The notes: generated by a model not told the origin, from the sequence alone. 64,000 nucleotides of DNA from Hyphomonadaceae bacterium BRH_c29 (GCA_000961695.1 LADW01000034.1:1-64000); one strand, 5' to 3'. Counted from the first letter of the stretch, positions 18,294 through 28,849 are shown. Made by a program: numbers and translations.

Positions 18294-18887
18294 TTACTGA
18301 GGGGCTGGTTGGTCAGGAATCTTCTGACGCGTCACGGTCAGGGTCGGCGTAGCTGCGTCGAGTTTCTGGATGAGCAGAGCACTCGCATCAATCGTGTCCG
18401 CTGAATAGATCACCGAGCTTTTCGAAACGACGAGCTGGGCGTTCTTTTCCTGAATGACCTGAAGCAGGACTGGCTCAAGCGCCTTGTTGAAGTTGCCCAG
18501 GGCAACACGCTCGGTCAGCGAGAATTCTTGCGAGGCTTTCTGTGCCTTTGCAGCAAAGGCGTTCGCCTTGGCCTGGTAGTTGTTGAGTTCGGTCACGAGG
18601 GCTGCGTCAGCGTTCACCTGAGCGCGGGTCTTGCCAGCCAGTTTGGCATCGAGTGCCTTGCCTTCGGTCTGCAGCGTTGTGCGTTCCGGGTTCAGCTCGT
18701 TGTTCATCTGGGTTTCGATATTGTCGAGCTTGGTCGCCATATCTTTACCGGCCTTGCTTTCGCGCAGGATTTTGACTTCGTCGATGGCGACGATCGTGCT
18801 GCCTTGTGCGACCGCTGCCGGTGCTGTGACTGCCGCGCTGCTGATCAGGATAGCGAACGCGAACAAGAGTTTCTTGAGGTGGGACAT
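18294..18887 (-). CDS. OmpH/Skp-family periplasmic chaperone
   Basis: Skp-like chaperones carry unfolded outer-membrane proteins through the periplasm to the BAM complex. From the ATG at 18887, which has GGAGA upstream on the minus strand, the protein is 197 aa with a signal peptide (KKLLFAFAILISSAAVTAPAAVAQ). A region rich in Lys, Glu, Gln and Ala (about 40-140) should form the coiled-coil tentacles. The C-terminal tail is rich in Pro and Gln. Its position between bamA and lpxD supports the call more than sequence identity does, because this family diverges fast. Confidence 0.88.
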   Translation of the reverse strand: MSHLKKLLFAFAILISSAAVTAPAAVAQGSTIVAIDEVKILRESKAGKDMATKLDNIETQMNNELNPERTTLQTEGKALDAKLAGKTRAQVNADAALVTELNNYQAKANAFAAKAQKASQEFSLTERVALGNFNKALEPVLLQVIQEKNAQLVVSKSSVIYSADTIDASALLIQKLDAATPTLTVTRQKIPDQPAPQ

Positions 18888-18914
18888 GCCAGTCTCCATT
18901 CTGGGGGCTTGCGT

Positions 18915-21470
18915 TTAAAAGCGGGTTGAAGTCGAGAACCGGAACGTCTCTGTCCGGTCATAGTCCTCGCTGCGGAGGATTTGAGAGAAGTCGAAGCGGA
19001 TCGGGCCAAACGGCGAGTTCCAGAACACGCTGAGACCAGCGGCCGCGCGCAAAGAAGCCGCTTCCTTGGTTAGCTGCGCTGCTGGCAGGCCCGACACCGG
19101 GTCTGTCGTGTAGAAGCTCGGTGCCTTGTCCGGTCCGCGAAGCGTGCCAAGGGAACCAGCATCGACGAACAGGGCACTCTTGATGCCATACTCTTCCGGA
19201 AAGACGTTCGGCAGGCTGAGTTCGAACGTTCCCTGGTAATAGAGGTTACCCCCCTGGGCATTCAGACGGCGTGTGGCGACAATCTCGCCAGTCGCCGGGT
19301 CGACGACCTGCAGGATTTCGCGCGGGCCGAGACCCGCCACATCAAAGCCCCGGAAGGTGGAGCCACCACGGAAGAAGCGGTTGTTGATCCGAACGCCTTC
19401 CCCATTTTCCAGCGGGAATATATAGCCGCCCGAGAACCGTGCGCTTGCCACGACACCTTTCCAGATGCCGCGATAGAAGGAGGTTCGCGTTTCCGTACGC
19501 AGATAATGGACGTCTCCCCCAATACCGGCCAGATCCTGGCTGAGTTGGAAGTCGAAGCCGCGTGTCGGTGTAATCGGATCGTTGGTGCGATCCCAATAGA
19601 GCTGGTAGCCGATAATGCTCGACAAGTCCTGACGTTCGGACCGGCAAAGCGTTTCGCGGTAGAGATAAGAAGGATCACAGCGGTCCAGAACGGTCTCCGT
19701 TGCCGCATCCAGCTCGCTGACCGTTGCATACCGATACGTGTCGTCTGACGCATCAGTTGGCGTATCCGTACCGCCAACCTGGCGGATCGCCCGCGTTCCG
19801 CTCGCCACATCGATGACATACGGAATGTCGGTAACCTGAATATCGTCGTATTGCAGGCGATAGCTCAGGCCCAGTTGCATGCGCTCCGTCAGCGGGAAAC
19901 CGACCCGAACGCCGGCACCATAGGTGTCGCTGGTGAAGTAGGAAATGTCGGCAAAGTCCTGGCGTGTCGCAAATACGTCGACACCGGCCGAGAGGTTCCG
20001 GTCAAGGAAACGCGGCTCCGTAAAGCGCAGGTCGACGATCTGTTGGCGGCTGGATGAGGAGACACGCGCCACGACGGTCTGGCCACGTCCGCGCAGATTG
20101 CGCTGGCTGGCAGACAAATCGATCAGATAGGAGTCGACTGACGAGAAGCCGGCGGCGAAGGAAAGCTCGCCAGTCGGCTGCTCCTGCACCGTAACGTTCA
20201 CAGCCGTCCGGTCAGGCTCGTCAGTAGGGACCTCTTCGATCTCAACTTCCTTGAAGTAGCCCAGCGCACGCACACGGTTCTTCGAACGGTCCAGCAGGAT
20301 GCGGTTGAACGCGTCGCCTTCGGAGATACGGAGTTCGCGGCGGATCACGCGGTCGAGCGTCTGCGTATTGCCGACAATGTTGATCCGGTCGATGTAGACG
20401 CGCGGCCCCTCGTCGACCACGAATGTCACATCGATCCGTCCAGTATCGGGATTGACGTCAAGCTGTGGACGGATGTCCACAAAAGCGTAACCGGCGATAC
20501 CTGCGGCATAAGTCAGGGAGTCGATCGTGGTTTCGATCAGGTCACCCTGGAACAGTGCGCCTTCCTTAATCGGAACGGCCGCACGCAACGCATTGGCATT
20601 GAGCTTCTCGAGCGCCGTCTCGACCTTCACTTCACCGAAATCATACTGACGGCCTTCATCGACCGTCATCGTGATATAGAAGTCTTTCTGGTCCGGCGTA
20701 AGTTCGGCGACGGCTGAGGTCACGCGGAAATCATAGTAGCCATTGTTCTGATAGAACTGGCGCAGCTTGTCGCGGTCATATTCGAGACGACCGGGATCGT
20801 AGTTGTCGTTGGAGCTGAAGAAGCGCCACATCCGCGACTGCTTGGTCACAATTTCACTACGCAGACGCGAGTCCGAATAGGCATCGTTGCCGATGAAATT
20901 GATCGAGCGAACGCCGGTAACCGGACCTTCCGTGATCTGGAAGATCAGATCGACGCGGTTTTGCTCCAATGGTTTGTATTGCGGCTCGACCTTTGCGGCG
21001 AAGCGGCCGGACTGGCGGTAGAGTTCCAGAATACGTTGCACGTCGCTCTGCACGCGCGCTGCTGTAAAGATCCCGCGGGGTTCCGCCTGGATTTCTTCTT
21101 TCAGCTTGTCTTCCTTGAGGGCGCGATTGCCCTCGAAGATAACGCGGTTGATGATCGGGTTTTCGACGACGCGGACAACAAGGTCATCCCCGCGGCGGTC
21201 AATCGAAACGTCGGCGAACAGATTGGTCGCGAAAAGCGTCTTCAGGGACAGGTCGATCCGGTTCGGATCAAACGAGTCACCGGGTTCCAGCAGCAAATAG
21301 GACTGCACCGTCCGCGCCTCAATGCGCTTGTTGCCCTCGACCACCACTGAACGGATTGTACCGCCGTACCGGTCATCTTCTTGCGCCTGTGCAGAGCCAG
21401 CGTCACCGATCACGCCCGAAAGCGCAAAGACACTGGTCGCCATGAAGGTCGCTGCAAGAAACTTACGCAT
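18915..21470 (-). CDS. bamA: Outer membrane protein assembly factor BamA
   Basis: BamA is the Omp85 pore of the BAM complex. The 851-aa protein starts at the ATG at 21470 with a signal peptide (MRKFLAATFMATSVFALSGV, processed near AQAQ). Five POTRA domains occupy about residues 40-440 (first: IRSVVVEGNKRIEARTV), followed by a beta-barrel whose last residue is Phe in RFSTSTRF, the outer-membrane assembly signal. The barrel contains the substrate-strand motif FRGFDVAG. It follows rseP with a 40-bp gap and precedes skp. Confidence 0.97.
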   Translation of the reverse strand: MRKFLAATFMATSVFALSGVIGDAGSAQAQEDDRYGGTIRSVVVEGNKRIEARTVQSYLLLEPGDSFDPNRIDLSLKTLFATNLFADVSIDRRGDDLVVRVVENPIINRVIFEGNRALKEDKLKEEIQAEPRGIFTAARVQSDVQRILELYRQSGRFAAKVEPQYKPLEQNRVDLIFQITEGPVTGVRSINFIGNDAYSDSRLRSEIVTKQSRMWRFFSSNDNYDPGRLEYDRDKLRQFYQNNGYYDFRVTSAVAELTPDQKDFYITMTVDEGRQYDFGEVKVETALEKLNANALRAAVPIKEGALFQGDLIETTIDSLTYAAGIAGYAFVDIRPQLDVNPDTGRIDVTFVVDEGPRVYIDRINIVGNTQTLDRVIRRELRISEGDAFNRILLDRSKNRVRALGYFKEVEIEEVPTDEPDRTAVNVTVQEQPTGELSFAAGFSSVDSYLIDLSASQRNLRGRGQTVVARVSSSSRQQIVDLRFTEPRFLDRNLSAGVDVFATRQDFADISYFTSDTYGAGVRVGFPLTERMQLGLSYRLQYDDIQVTDIPYVIDVASGTRAIRQVGGTDTPTDASDDTYRYATVSELDAATETVLDRCDPSYLYRETLCRSERQDLSSIIGYQLYWDRTNDPITPTRGFDFQLSQDLAGIGGDVHYLRTETRTSFYRGIWKGVVASARFSGGYIFPLENGEGVRINNRFFRGGSTFRGFDVAGLGPREILQVVDPATGEIVATRRLNAQGGNLYYQGTFELSLPNVFPEEYGIKSALFVDAGSLGTLRGPDKAPSFYTTDPVSGLPAAQLTKEAASLRAAAGLSVFWNSPFGPIRFDFSQILRSEDYDRTETFRFSTSTRF

Positions 21471-21510
21471 CGTCGAATAAACTCTCTGACTAGTCCCTGG
21501 TCCGGTCGGC

Positions 21511-22704
21511 TCAGCCGACGCCGCCGCCAAATAGGCCGGTTTCTATGATGTCGCCCCAAGTGATGACAACCACCATCCCCAATAACAGGATCAGGCCAAA
21601 TGTCAGGCTCACCTCCTGCACTTTTTCCGGCAGGTGACGGCCGGTCAGGGCTTCGTATGCATTAAATACAAGGTGTCCGCCATCCAGCACCGGCAGCGGC
21701 AACAAGTTGAAAAAGCCGATGCCGACTGAAATCGACGCGCACATGCCGAGAAGCATCCAGAAGAGCTCTGACACACGTGTGCCGACGGACACATTTTCCT
21801 GGCTCCAGACCTCATTCACGATACGGCGTGACACATCCCCGATCCCGACAGGGCCGGACATCGTATGGACCGACATCCGTCCGGTAATGATCCGGCTCAG
21901 CATCGTGACTGTCTGCTCGATGGTTTTACCCGTCTGAACAACACCCTGACCCAACGCCTCGACGGGATTGTACTTCGTCGGCGCCAGGACGCTCACTTTG
22001 TCCAGCGCCACGCCGATGGTTGCCTGGGGCACCATCTGGCCCAGCTCGTTTTTCCGGACGGCTTCATCCGGCGTCACGGTGAGCGTCTTTTCTGCATCCG
22101 CCCGCCGCACAACAAATGTCATGGGCGTGTGGGGGTTGAGGATCACCTCGAGTTGCACATCACCTGGACTTTTTATGGCCTTGCCATTGGCCGATACGAA
22201 TATGTCGCCAGCTTCCAGTCCACCAGCTGCGGCCGGAGAGTCCGCTGCGACTGAGATAACGCCGACTTCGATATTCGGACGACCGAACGTGCCGAGCATG
22301 AGGGCGAAAATCAGGCTGGCGAGGACGAAATTGGCCATCGGGCCAGCAAGGCTCACAATGGAGCGCTGGCCCACGCTGAGTTCCGGATAGGGCTTTCCGG
22401 TGAGGCCACTTTCGAGTTTGCCGACATCGCCCGCAGTCTGAGATTCACCTGCGAATTTCACAAAACCGCCCAGCGGGATCCAGTTGATCCGCCAGCGCGT
22501 TCCTCGACGATCCTTGCGTTCGAAGATTGGCTTGCCGAAACCGACAGAGAAGGATTCCACTGCAGCCCCGAAAGCGCGTCCGGCGAGGTAATGGCCGTAT
22601 TCGTGAACGACTACCACGATGCCCATCATGAAGATGAGGCAAGCCAGAAACAATGGACCTTGGCTTAGCAACTCACCCAAGCGTTCTATCCTCCACCCCA
22701 CCAC
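21511..22704 (-). CDS. rseP: RIP metalloprotease RseP (site-2 protease)
   Basis: RseP is an inner-membrane zinc protease that cleaves anti-sigma factors and remnant signal peptides. The 397-aa protein has HEYGH at residues 34-38 within the first transmembrane helix, two central periplasmic PDZ regions, and the third zinc ligand in LPLPVLDGGHLVF near the C-terminus, followed by another membrane helix. Its 5' end overlaps dxr by 32 bp and bamA lies downstream, as in most proteobacteria. Confidence 0.96.
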   Translation of the reverse strand: MVGWRIERLGELLSQGPLFLACLIFMMGIVVVVHEYGHYLAGRAFGAAVESFSVGFGKPIFERKDRRGTRWRINWIPLGGFVKFAGESQTAGDVGKLESGLTGKPYPELSVGQRSIVSLAGPMANFVLASLIFALMLGTFGRPNIEVGVISVAADSPAAAGGLEAGDIFVSANGKAIKSPGDVQLEVILNPHTPMTFVVRRADAEKTLTVTPDEAVRKNELGQMVPQATIGVALDKVSVLAPTKYNPVEALGQGVVQTGKTIEQTVTMLSRIITGRMSVHTMSGPVGIGDVSRRIVNEVWSQENVSVGTRVSELFWMLLGMCASISVGIGFFNLLPLPVLDGGHLVFNAYEALTGRHLPEKVQEVSLTFGLILLLGMVVVITWGDIIETGLFGGGVG

Positions 22705-23887
22705 CCGGGACTCGCTTCAAGACATCTTCAGCCGCATTTCGCGCGTACCGGTCCAAAAAGCCGATCTCTTCTAGCGAATTACATGCCATTCCGGACATAT
22801 TCCCGGACAGGAAGCGACTCAACACTTCCTTTACCACCAAGCTTATGTCCAGAAATCCGCAATGGCCCGCAATAAATGCAGAAACCGCTGATTCATTAGC
22901 ACAATTTAATACCGTCGTGGCGGCGGGTCCTCCAGCAATCGCCTCGCGGGCGAGTTGAATTGCCGGGAATTTTTCGACGTCAATCGCCTCGAAATCGAGC
23001 TGGCCGAGCCTGACCAGATCAAGGCGCTCCACCAAAGTCGGTACCCGGTCCGGCCAACCCAGCGCATAGGCAATCGGTGTGCGCATATCCGGCGCGCCGA
23101 GCTGGGCGATCACGGAGCCGTCGGTGAAGTGGGCCATTCCATGAATAATGGACTGCTTATGAATGATTACGTCGATCACGCTGGCTGGCACATCAAACAG
23201 ATAGGCCGCTTCGATGAATTCCAGCGCTTTGTTCATGAGCGTGGCGCTGTCGATGGAATTCTTGATACCCATGGACCAATTTGGGTGAGCTGCAGCCTCA
23301 GCGGGCGTCGCGCGGCGCATTTCCTCAAGGGTCGCGGTCCGGAACGGCCCTCCAGAGGCCGTTATCGTCAGGCGCTCCAATTGTCGGCCATCCCCAAGGC
23401 ATTGGTGGATCGCACTATGCTCGGAATCAACTGGCAGCACGCGAACGCCGGCCTTCTTCGCCTCTTCGAGGATCAGACGGCCACCACAGACGACGCTTTC
23501 CTTATTGGCGATGGCGACATCATTGCCTGCCTGAACGGCTGCAAGCGTCGATTCAAGGCCCGCAGCACCAACAATGGCGGCGAGGACGCGACCTGCGGGC
23601 CGCGTCGCAGCTTCGACGACGGCCTTTGGCCCGCCTGCGGCTTCAATTCCGCTTCCTTCCAGACGCGCCCGAAGATCTGGCAACTGGCGCTCGTCGGCGA
23701 TGACAGCCACTTGTGGCCGGAATTCTAGCGCCTGAGCGGCCAGCTTTTCTGCGCTGCTGCCAGCAGTCAGAGCGACGACGTCAAACCCGTTATCGTCATC
23801 CTTGTTGGCCTGCCGGATCACATCGAGTGCACTGCAGCCGATGGAGCCGGTCGACCCCATAATCGAAACTGAACGACGCCCTGTCAT
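22673..23887 (-). CDS. dxr: 1-deoxy-D-xylulose 5-phosphate reductoisomerase
   Basis: Dxr performs the first committed step of the MEP isoprenoid pathway, using NADPH and a divalent metal. The 404-aa protein begins with the NADPH-binding GSTGSIG at 11-17. It also has LPVDSEHSAIHQCL with metal-binding acids, TASGGPFR and the substrate-loop region NWSMGIKNSIDSATLMNK. The start overlaps the stop of cdsA by 4 bp. Being near uppS, its product pathway feeds undecaprenyl phosphate synthesis. Confidence 0.98.
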   Translation of the reverse strand: MTGRRSVSIMGSTGSIGCSALDVIRQANKDDDNGFDVVALTAGSSAEKLAAQALEFRPQVAVIADERQLPDLRARLEGSGIEAAGGPKAVVEAATRPAGRVLAAIVGAAGLESTLAAVQAGNDVAIANKESVVCGGRLILEEAKKAGVRVLPVDSEHSAIHQCLGDGRQLERLTITASGGPFRTATLEEMRRATPAEAAAHPNWSMGIKNSIDSATLMNKALEFIEAAYLFDVPASVIDVIIHKQSIIHGMAHFTDGSVIAQLGAPDMRTPIAYALGWPDRVPTLVERLDLVRLGQLDFEAIDVEKFPAIQLAREAIAGGPAATTVLNCANESAVSAFIAGHCGFLDISLVVKEVLSRFLSGNMSGMACNSLEEIGFLDRYARNAAEDVLKRVPGGGVEDRTLG

Positions 23888-24708
23888 CCCTGAAGGCCCA
23901 GCATAGCCGGCAGGTCCGGGACAACGTGAAAAGCCAGAACAGACACAAACGCGACCGCACCGAGACCGTCCACGCGGTCCATGACGCCGCCATGGCCCGG
24001 CAGGATCGTGCCGGAATCCTTGACCCGGAATCGCCGCTTCAGTCCGCTTTCGAACAGGTCACCGACCTGTGCGACGACAGAGATGGCGATCCCGGTAACA
24101 ATCCAAGTGACGAATGGCACCCGTTCGATATCCGCAACCGCGACACCGCAGAAGACACAGGCCGCAACCGCACCGAGCGCCCCGCTCCAGGTCTTGTTCG
24201 GGCTTTCTTTCGGCAACAGGCGCGGTCCGCCAAGCCCACGTCCGGTGAAGTAAGCGGCAGCGTCCGACGCCCAGACAAAGGACATGAAATACAAGGCGGC
24301 CGCGCGTCCGTCCCATGGGCCATCTCTCAACAACCACAGCGACGCAGGCAGCAAAGTCACATAGATGAGCCCAAACACGGCGCTACCGCGATAGTTCCAG
24401 CCGCCTTTTGCGATAATCGAGGCAAACACAGCACCGGCTGCCAGCACCGCAAGGGGAGCAGCCGACATGCCCAATGGTAATGCCAGACACGTCAACGCAG
24501 CGAAAACCACCAGAACCATCGGCTTTGAAAAGCCGCTAATGTGGCTCCACTCCCAGGCCATGATCCCTGCTGCAGCGGCGCAAGCGACAGCCAGCCCCCA
24601 GCCGCCCGACCAAACCGCTGCCAACCCGAGCGGGATCAGTATCGCCGAGGAGATCAGCCGAAGCCCGAGATTGGAGAATCTGAGTTCCTGAGGCGTCCAG
24701 TCCCCCAT
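23884..24708 (-). CDS. cdsA: Phosphatidate cytidylyltransferase
   Basis: CdsA makes CDP-diacylglycerol for phospholipid synthesis in the inner membrane. The 274-residue protein is dominated by hydrophobic segments and contains the family signature SGLKRRFRVKDSG near residues 221-233, followed by LPGHGGVMDRVDG. It overlaps uppS by one base and dxr by four, so translation of the three is probably coupled. Confidence 0.96.
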   Translation of the reverse strand: MGDWTPQELRFSNLGLRLISSAILIPLGLAAVWSGGWGLAVACAAAAGIMAWEWSHISGFSKPMVLVVFAALTCLALPLGMSAAPLAVLAAGAVFASIIAKGGWNYRGSAVFGLIYVTLLPASLWLLRDGPWDGRAAALYFMSFVWASDAAAYFTGRGLGGPRLLPKESPNKTWSGALGAVAACVFCGVAVADIERVPFVTWIVTGIAISVVAQVGDLFESGLKRRFRVKDSGTILPGHGGVMDRVDGLGAVAFVSVLAFHVVPDLPAMLGLQG

Positions 24709-25469
24709 CAGCGCGCCCCCGATGGCACGGCACCGAACCGGCGTTCCCGGCTCTGAAAATCAGTGATCGCTTGCTGCAGCGCCGACTTGTCGAAATCCGG
24801 CCAGAGCACATCGGTGAAGACGAGTTCTGAATAGGCCGCTTGCCAGAGAAGAAAATTGGACAAGCGATACTCTCCGCTGGTGCGGATCAACAGGTCCGGA
24901 TCCGGGATGTCGATCGTATCGAGGAAGCCCTCGAAGGCACGTTCGTCTATTGCTTCCAGCGACAGGTCCCCTCGCTGGACCGCTTCTGCAAGTCTCGAAG
25001 CAGCGCGAACGATTTCCTCGCGGCCACCATAATTAAAGGCGATATTGAGAAAGAAATCCGAATTCTCTTCCGTCTCGCGTTCCGCCTTGTCTACCAGATC
25101 CGCGATATCCGCAGGCAAGCCTTCGCGGCGGCCAATCACGCGGATACGGACGCCTTCCTTCTTGAGACGGCCAAGATCGCGCTGAACGTAGGCTTTCAGC
25201 AGGCCGAACAGCGCGCTGACTTCCGCCGCCGGACGGCGCCAGTTCTCAGTGGAGAAAGAAAATACGGTCAGATAGCGGATGCCCAGCTCAGGCGCGGCCT
25301 CGACCGTCCGACGCAGGGCCTCAACCCCGCGTTCATGCCCAGCTGCGCGCGGCAAACCTCTGGCTTTCGCCCAGCGGCCGTTGCCATCCATGATGATAGC
25401 AACGTGCTGCGGCCCCGGAAGCCGCTCTGCCCCGGCGCCCTCAGATGCGGGGGCGGGTGCGTGGGACAT
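24708..25469 (-). CDS. uppS: Isoprenyl transferase (undecaprenyl diphosphate synthase)
   Basis: This cis-prenyltransferase builds the C55 carrier for peptidoglycan and other cell-envelope glycans. The 253-aa protein has [17 protein letters not shown] with the catalytic Asp28, [21 protein letters not shown] and the C-terminal substrate-binding [15 protein letters not shown]. The N-terminus carries about 20 extra residues. It overlaps frr by one base upstream and cdsA by one base downstream. Confidence 0.97.
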   Translation of the reverse strand: MSHAPAPASEGAGAERLPGPQHVAIIMDGNGRWAKARGLPRAAGHERGVEALRRTVEAAPELGIRYLTVFSFSTENWRRPAAEVSALFGLLKAYVQRDLGRLKKEGVRIRVIGRREGLPADIADLVDKAERETEENSDFFLNIAFNYGGREEIVRAASRLAEAVQRGDLSLEAIDERAFEGFLDTIDIPDPDLLIRTSGEYRLSNFLLWQAAYSELVFTDVLWPDFDKSALQQAITDFQSRERRFGAVPSGAR

Positions 25470-26023
25470 CAGACCAGCATGATCTCCGCTTCTTTGGATT
25501 TCAGCGCTTCATCGATTTTGGAAACATAAGTGTCCGTCAGCTTCTGGACTTCCTCGGACAGGGACCGGTGGCGATCTTCACTGATCTCGCCGTCCTTCTC
25601 CATCGCCTTGAGGCTATCCATGCCGTCACGGCGGATATTGCGGATCGCGACGCGCGCCGCTTCCGCATATTTACCGGCGACCTTCTGGAGCTCCTTGCGG
25701 CGCTCTTCGTTGAGTGGCGGAATCGGCAGGCGCAGGTTCTGGCCGTCGACGACCGGATTGAGGCCCAGACCTGATTCGCGAATCGCACGATCTGCAGCGC
25801 CCACAACAGACTTGTCCCAGACATTAACCGACAGCATGCGGGAATCAGTGACGGTCACCGAGGCGACCTGGGAAAGCGGAACGGTCGAACCGTAGGCTGG
25901 CACCATGATGGAATCGAGCAGGTTCACCGAGGCGCGGCCCGTGCGCAGGCCACTGAATTCGCTCGAAAGTGATGACAGGGCGCCTTCCATACGGCGCTCA
26001 AGGTCCTTCTTTTCATAGCTCAT
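25469..26023 (-). CDS. frr: Ribosome recycling factor
   Basis: RRF works with EF-G to split post-termination ribosomes. The 184-aa protein has the usual length and motifs: an N-terminal helix ([20 protein letters not shown]), [28 protein letters not shown] and [12 protein letters not shown]. It follows pyrH with a 4-bp overlap, the order conserved in most bacteria. Confidence 0.98.
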   Translation of the reverse strand: MSYEKKDLERRMEGALSSLSSEFSGLRTGRASVNLLDSIMVPAYGSTVPLSQVASVTVTDSRMLSVNVWDKSVVGAADRAIRESGLGLNPVVDGQNLRLPIPPLNEERRKELQKVAGKYAEAARVAIRNIRRDGMDSLKAMEKDGEISEDRHRSLSEEVQKLTDTYVSKIDEALKSKEAEIMLV

Positions 26024-26781
26024 CTGGCAGGCGCTCCCATATTCGTAATCGTTGTAGACGTTCCCTGACCGTGCAGCACTTTGCGCAGAGATCCCTCTTC
26101 CTTCAGAGAGAACACCACGATCGGGATGTTGTTGTCACGCATCAGACTGACAGCCGAAGAATCCATCACGCGCAGATCCTTCACCAGCAACTCCTGATAG
26201 GACACGTCTTCATACCGGGTTGCGGTGGCGTCAAGCTTGGGATCTGCGGTGTAAACACCGTCAACCTGCGTCCCCTTCAGGAGCGCGTCGCAGTTCATTT
26301 CGATCGCGCGGAGTGCGGCTCCGGTGTCCGTGGTAAAGAACGGGTTGCCGATGCCGGCGGCGAAGATCACGACCCGGCCTTTCTCCATATGACGCTGCGC
26401 GCGGCGGCGGATATAGGGCTCACAGATCGCTTCCATATGGATGGCAGACAGGACGCGCGTCGGCACGTCCATATTCTCAAGCACGCTCTGCATGGCGAGG
26501 GCGTTCATCACGGTGGCCAGCATGCCCATGGAGTCGGCCTGAGCACGCTCCATGCCCTTGGCAGCGCCTGCAACACCGCGAAAGATGTTGCCGCCCCCGA
26601 TCACAAGGCAAATCTCAGCCCCGTCGTCGCGGGCTTCCTTGATGGCCTTGGCAAATTTCTCGCAGGTTGGAATGTCTATGCCGAACTGGCCGGGGCCCAT
26701 CAGGGCCTCTCCCGAAAGCTTCAATAGTACGCGTTTGTACTTGAGCGTGCGTGTTTCGGAGTCCTCGCTCGGCATTGTCAC
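26020..26781 (-). CDS. pyrH: Uridylate kinase
   Basis: PyrH phosphorylates UMP to UDP and belongs to the amino-acid-kinase fold. Features are [14 protein letters not shown] near the N-terminus, [23 protein letters not shown]-like [17 protein letters not shown] and [10 protein letters not shown]. Two starts are possible: a GTG at 26781 and an ATG at 26775, preceded by GGAGG at 4 and 10 nt spacing respectively; the ATG has the more usual spacing. A hairpin terminator separates it from tsf. Confidence 0.97.
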   Translation of the reverse strand: MTMPSEDSETRTLKYKRVLLKLSGEALMGPGQFGIDIPTCEKFAKAIKEARDDGAEICLVIGGGNIFRGVAGAAKGMERAQADSMGMLATVMNALAMQSVLENMDVPTRVLSAIHMEAICEPYIRRRAQRHMEKGRVVIFAAGIGNPFFTTDTGAALRAIEMNCDALLKGTQVDGVYTADPKLDATATRYEDVSYQELLVKDLRVMDSSAVSLMRDNNIPIVVFSLKEEGSLRKVLHGQGTSTTITNMGAPAR

Positions 26782-26810
26782 GTTTCCTCCGCTGAAGGCC
26801 TTACAGCCTC

Positions 26811-26847
26811 CTAAAAGATTCCCGGCCGCCTGTCATGGGCGACCGGG
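26811..26847 (-). terminator. Terminator between tsf and pyrH
   Basis: On the minus strand, CCCGGTCGCC (26847-26838) pairs with GGCGGCCGGG (26830-26821) over 10 bp with one G-U pair and a 7-nt loop, followed by AATCTTTTAG. It lies 38 bp after the tsf stop. It probably ends the rpsB-tsf transcript, at least in part, so pyrH may depend on read-through or its own promoter. Confidence 0.65.
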
Positions 26848-26885
26848 ATGTTCAAAGCCCCTTGCGGGCGGAAAGGCAAGCCTGA

Positions 26886-27791
26886 TCAGGCGCCTTTTGT
26901 CATGGAGGCAACTTCGTCAGCGAAGTTGTCCGCTTCCTTCTCGATGCCTTCACCGAGTTTGAAGTGGACGAAGCCGTTCAGCGTAGCGCCCTCACCCTTC
27001 AGGAACTCACCGACCGTCTGATCGGGGTTCATGACGAAGGGCTGCTCCAGCAGCACGACTTCCTTGTAGAACTTCTGCATGCGGCCGACGATCATCTTCT
27101 CGATGACGCTGTCCGGCTTGCCGCTTTCGCGGGCTTGCTCGGTCAGGACGCGCTTTTCGGATTCGATCAGCGCCGGATCCAGTTCGGCAGTCGTTGCAGC
27201 AGCTGGCGACGTCGCAGCAATGTGCATCGCAACCTTGCGGCCAACTTCGTCCAGATCGCCAGAACCGTCGAGCGCAACCAGCACGCCCACTTTGCCCATG
27301 CCTGCGGCTTCGGCGTTGTGGATGTAGGATGCGACTTTACCGCCAGCCACAACCTTGGCCGAACGGCGCAGGGTCATGTTTTCGCCAACCGTGGCGATCA
27401 GGCGTTTGATCAGGTCGTCAACGGAACCCTCACCATCCGGCGAAGGCGCGGCGGCCAGAGCTTCGACGGAACCGTCAGTGCTCAGGGCGGCGGCGGCGAT
27501 ACCAGCCAATGCCTTCTGAAAGGTCTCGTTGCGGGCAACGAAGTCCGTTTCAGCGTTCAGTTCGACAATAGCGCCGGTTTTGCCGTCGTCAGAGACCTTC
27601 ACAGCCACCAGGCCATCGGCAGCCGTACGGCCCGACTTCTTGGCAGCCTTGGACAGGCCCTTCGCACGCAGCCAGTCAATGGCTGCGGCTTCATCGCCAT
27701 TGTTTTCGACGAGCGCCTTTTTGGCGTCCATCATGCCAGCGCCCGTTTTTTCACGGAGCGCTTTCACAAGCGCAGCTGTAATCTCAGCCAT
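26886..27791 (-). CDS. tsf: Translation elongation factor Ts
   Basis: EF-Ts exchanges GDP for GTP on EF-Tu. The 301-aa protein begins [26 protein letters not shown], the UBA-like N-terminal domain, followed by the EF-Tu-contacting [15 protein letters not shown] and two core subdomains ending at [16 protein letters not shown]. It is 37 bp downstream of rpsB, the near-universal pair. Confidence 0.98.
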   Translation of the reverse strand: MAEITAALVKALREKTGAGMMDAKKALVENNGDEAAAIDWLRAKGLSKAAKKSGRTAADGLVAVKVSDDGKTGAIVELNAETDFVARNETFQKALAGIAAAALSTDGSVEALAAAPSPDGEGSVDDLIKRLIATVGENMTLRRSAKVVAGGKVASYIHNAEAAGMGKVGVLVALDGSGDLDEVGRKVAMHIAATSPAAATTAELDPALIESEKRVLTEQARESGKPDSVIEKMIVGRMQKFYKEVVLLEQPFVMNPDQTVGEFLKGEGATLNGFVHFKLGEGIEKEADNFADEVASMTKGA

Positions 27792-27828
27792 AGCTTTATT
27801 CCCTCAGTTCGATTGTATGCGACGCGGA

Positions 27829-28623
27829 TTATGCGCCAGCTTCGTCAGCGGTTTGATCTGCAGCAGCAACGTCAGCTTCCACAACACCCGTAACGTCTTC
27901 CAGGGCGCCCAGATCGACACCGAAGCCGGCGCTGGATTCGGCGAGGCCGTCGAGGACGGCATCGGCGAACAGGTTGCAGTAGAGCGAGATGGCGCGTGCA
28001 GCGTCGTCGTTGCCCGGGAAGCCATAGTCGGCGTCTGACGGGTCGCAGTTCGTATCAAGGACAGCCACGACCGGGATACCCAGCTTGCGGGCTTCCTGGA
28101 CAGCGATGGCTTCCTTGTTGGTGTCGATCACGATCATGGCAGACGGCAGGCCGCCCATGTCAGCAATACCGCCGAGCGACTTTTGCAGCTTCTCGCGGCG
28201 ACGCTCCAGATCGAGCAGTTCTTTCTTCGTCAGACCGCTGCCGCCACCGCTTTCAAACATGGCGTTCAGTTCGCGCAGTTGTTTGATCGAGTTGGACACG
28301 GTCGACCAGTTGGTCAGCGTGCCGCCGAGCCAGCGGTGATTCATATAATACTGGGCGCAACGGTGTGCGGCTTCAGCCACAGGATCCTGAGCCTGACGCT
28401 TGGTGCCGACGAACAGGACGCGGCCACCCTTGGCGACGGTTTCGCGCACAAACAGCAATGCCTGGTGCAGCGAAGGTACAGTCTTGGACAGGTCCATGAT
28501 GTGGATGCCGGAGCGCTCGCCGTAGATGTACGGCTTCATGCGTGGGTTCCAGCGGTGGGTCTGGTGACCGAAGTGAACGCCGGCTTCGAGCAGCTGACGC
28601 ATTGTGAAATCAGGTAGGGCCAT
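27829..28623 (-). CDS. rpsB: 30S ribosomal protein S2
   Basis: The protein is 264 aa. The N-terminus [29 protein letters not shown] is typical of S2 (quoted in part: [17 protein letters not shown]). Later blocks are [24 protein letters not shown] and [12 protein letters not shown]. The C-terminus has an acidic, alanine-rich tail of about 30 residues, common in alphaproteobacteria. The ATG is preceded by a GGAG ribosome-binding site, and a plausible promoter lies about 100 bp upstream. Confidence 0.98.
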   Translation of the reverse strand: MALPDFTMRQLLEAGVHFGHQTHRWNPRMKPYIYGERSGIHIMDLSKTVPSLHQALLFVRETVAKGGRVLFVGTKRQAQDPVAEAAHRCAQYYMNHRWLGGTLTNWSTVSNSIKQLRELNAMFESGGGSGLTKKELLDLERRREKLQKSLGGIADMGGLPSAMIVIDTNKEAIAVQEARKLGIPVVAVLDTNCDPSDADYGFPGNDDAARAISLYCNLFADAVLDGLAESSAGFGVDLGALEDVTGVVEADVAAADQTADEAGA

Positions 28624-28720
28624 AGATTTTCTCCATCCGGTTGGCCGTCACAGGTGGAACTTTGGACCAACATGGCCCGCAGCACCGGATGCACCCGTGA
28701 ACTGGTTTAAGATGAGGCGG

Positions 28721-28748
28721 CTTATACAGATATTCCCTTGCCCGGCAA
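28721..28748 (-). promoter_or_regulatory. Candidate promoter for rpsB-tsf
   Basis: On the minus strand TTGCCG (28748-28743) and TATAAG (28726-28721) are separated by 16 bp, matching the housekeeping -35/-10 pattern of alphaproteobacteria. It lies in the 226-bp gap between dnaE and rpsB and would give a leader of roughly 90 nt. I saw no obvious terminator for dnaE in this gap. Confidence 0.5.
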
Positions 28749-28849
28749 GCACTCTGGAGCCTGTTTTGGCAGGACCTGGCGTGACCCATTCATGACGATA
28801 CCGGACCTGCAGATGCCCTGCATTGCCTGAACCGGACCAATCCGGACCA

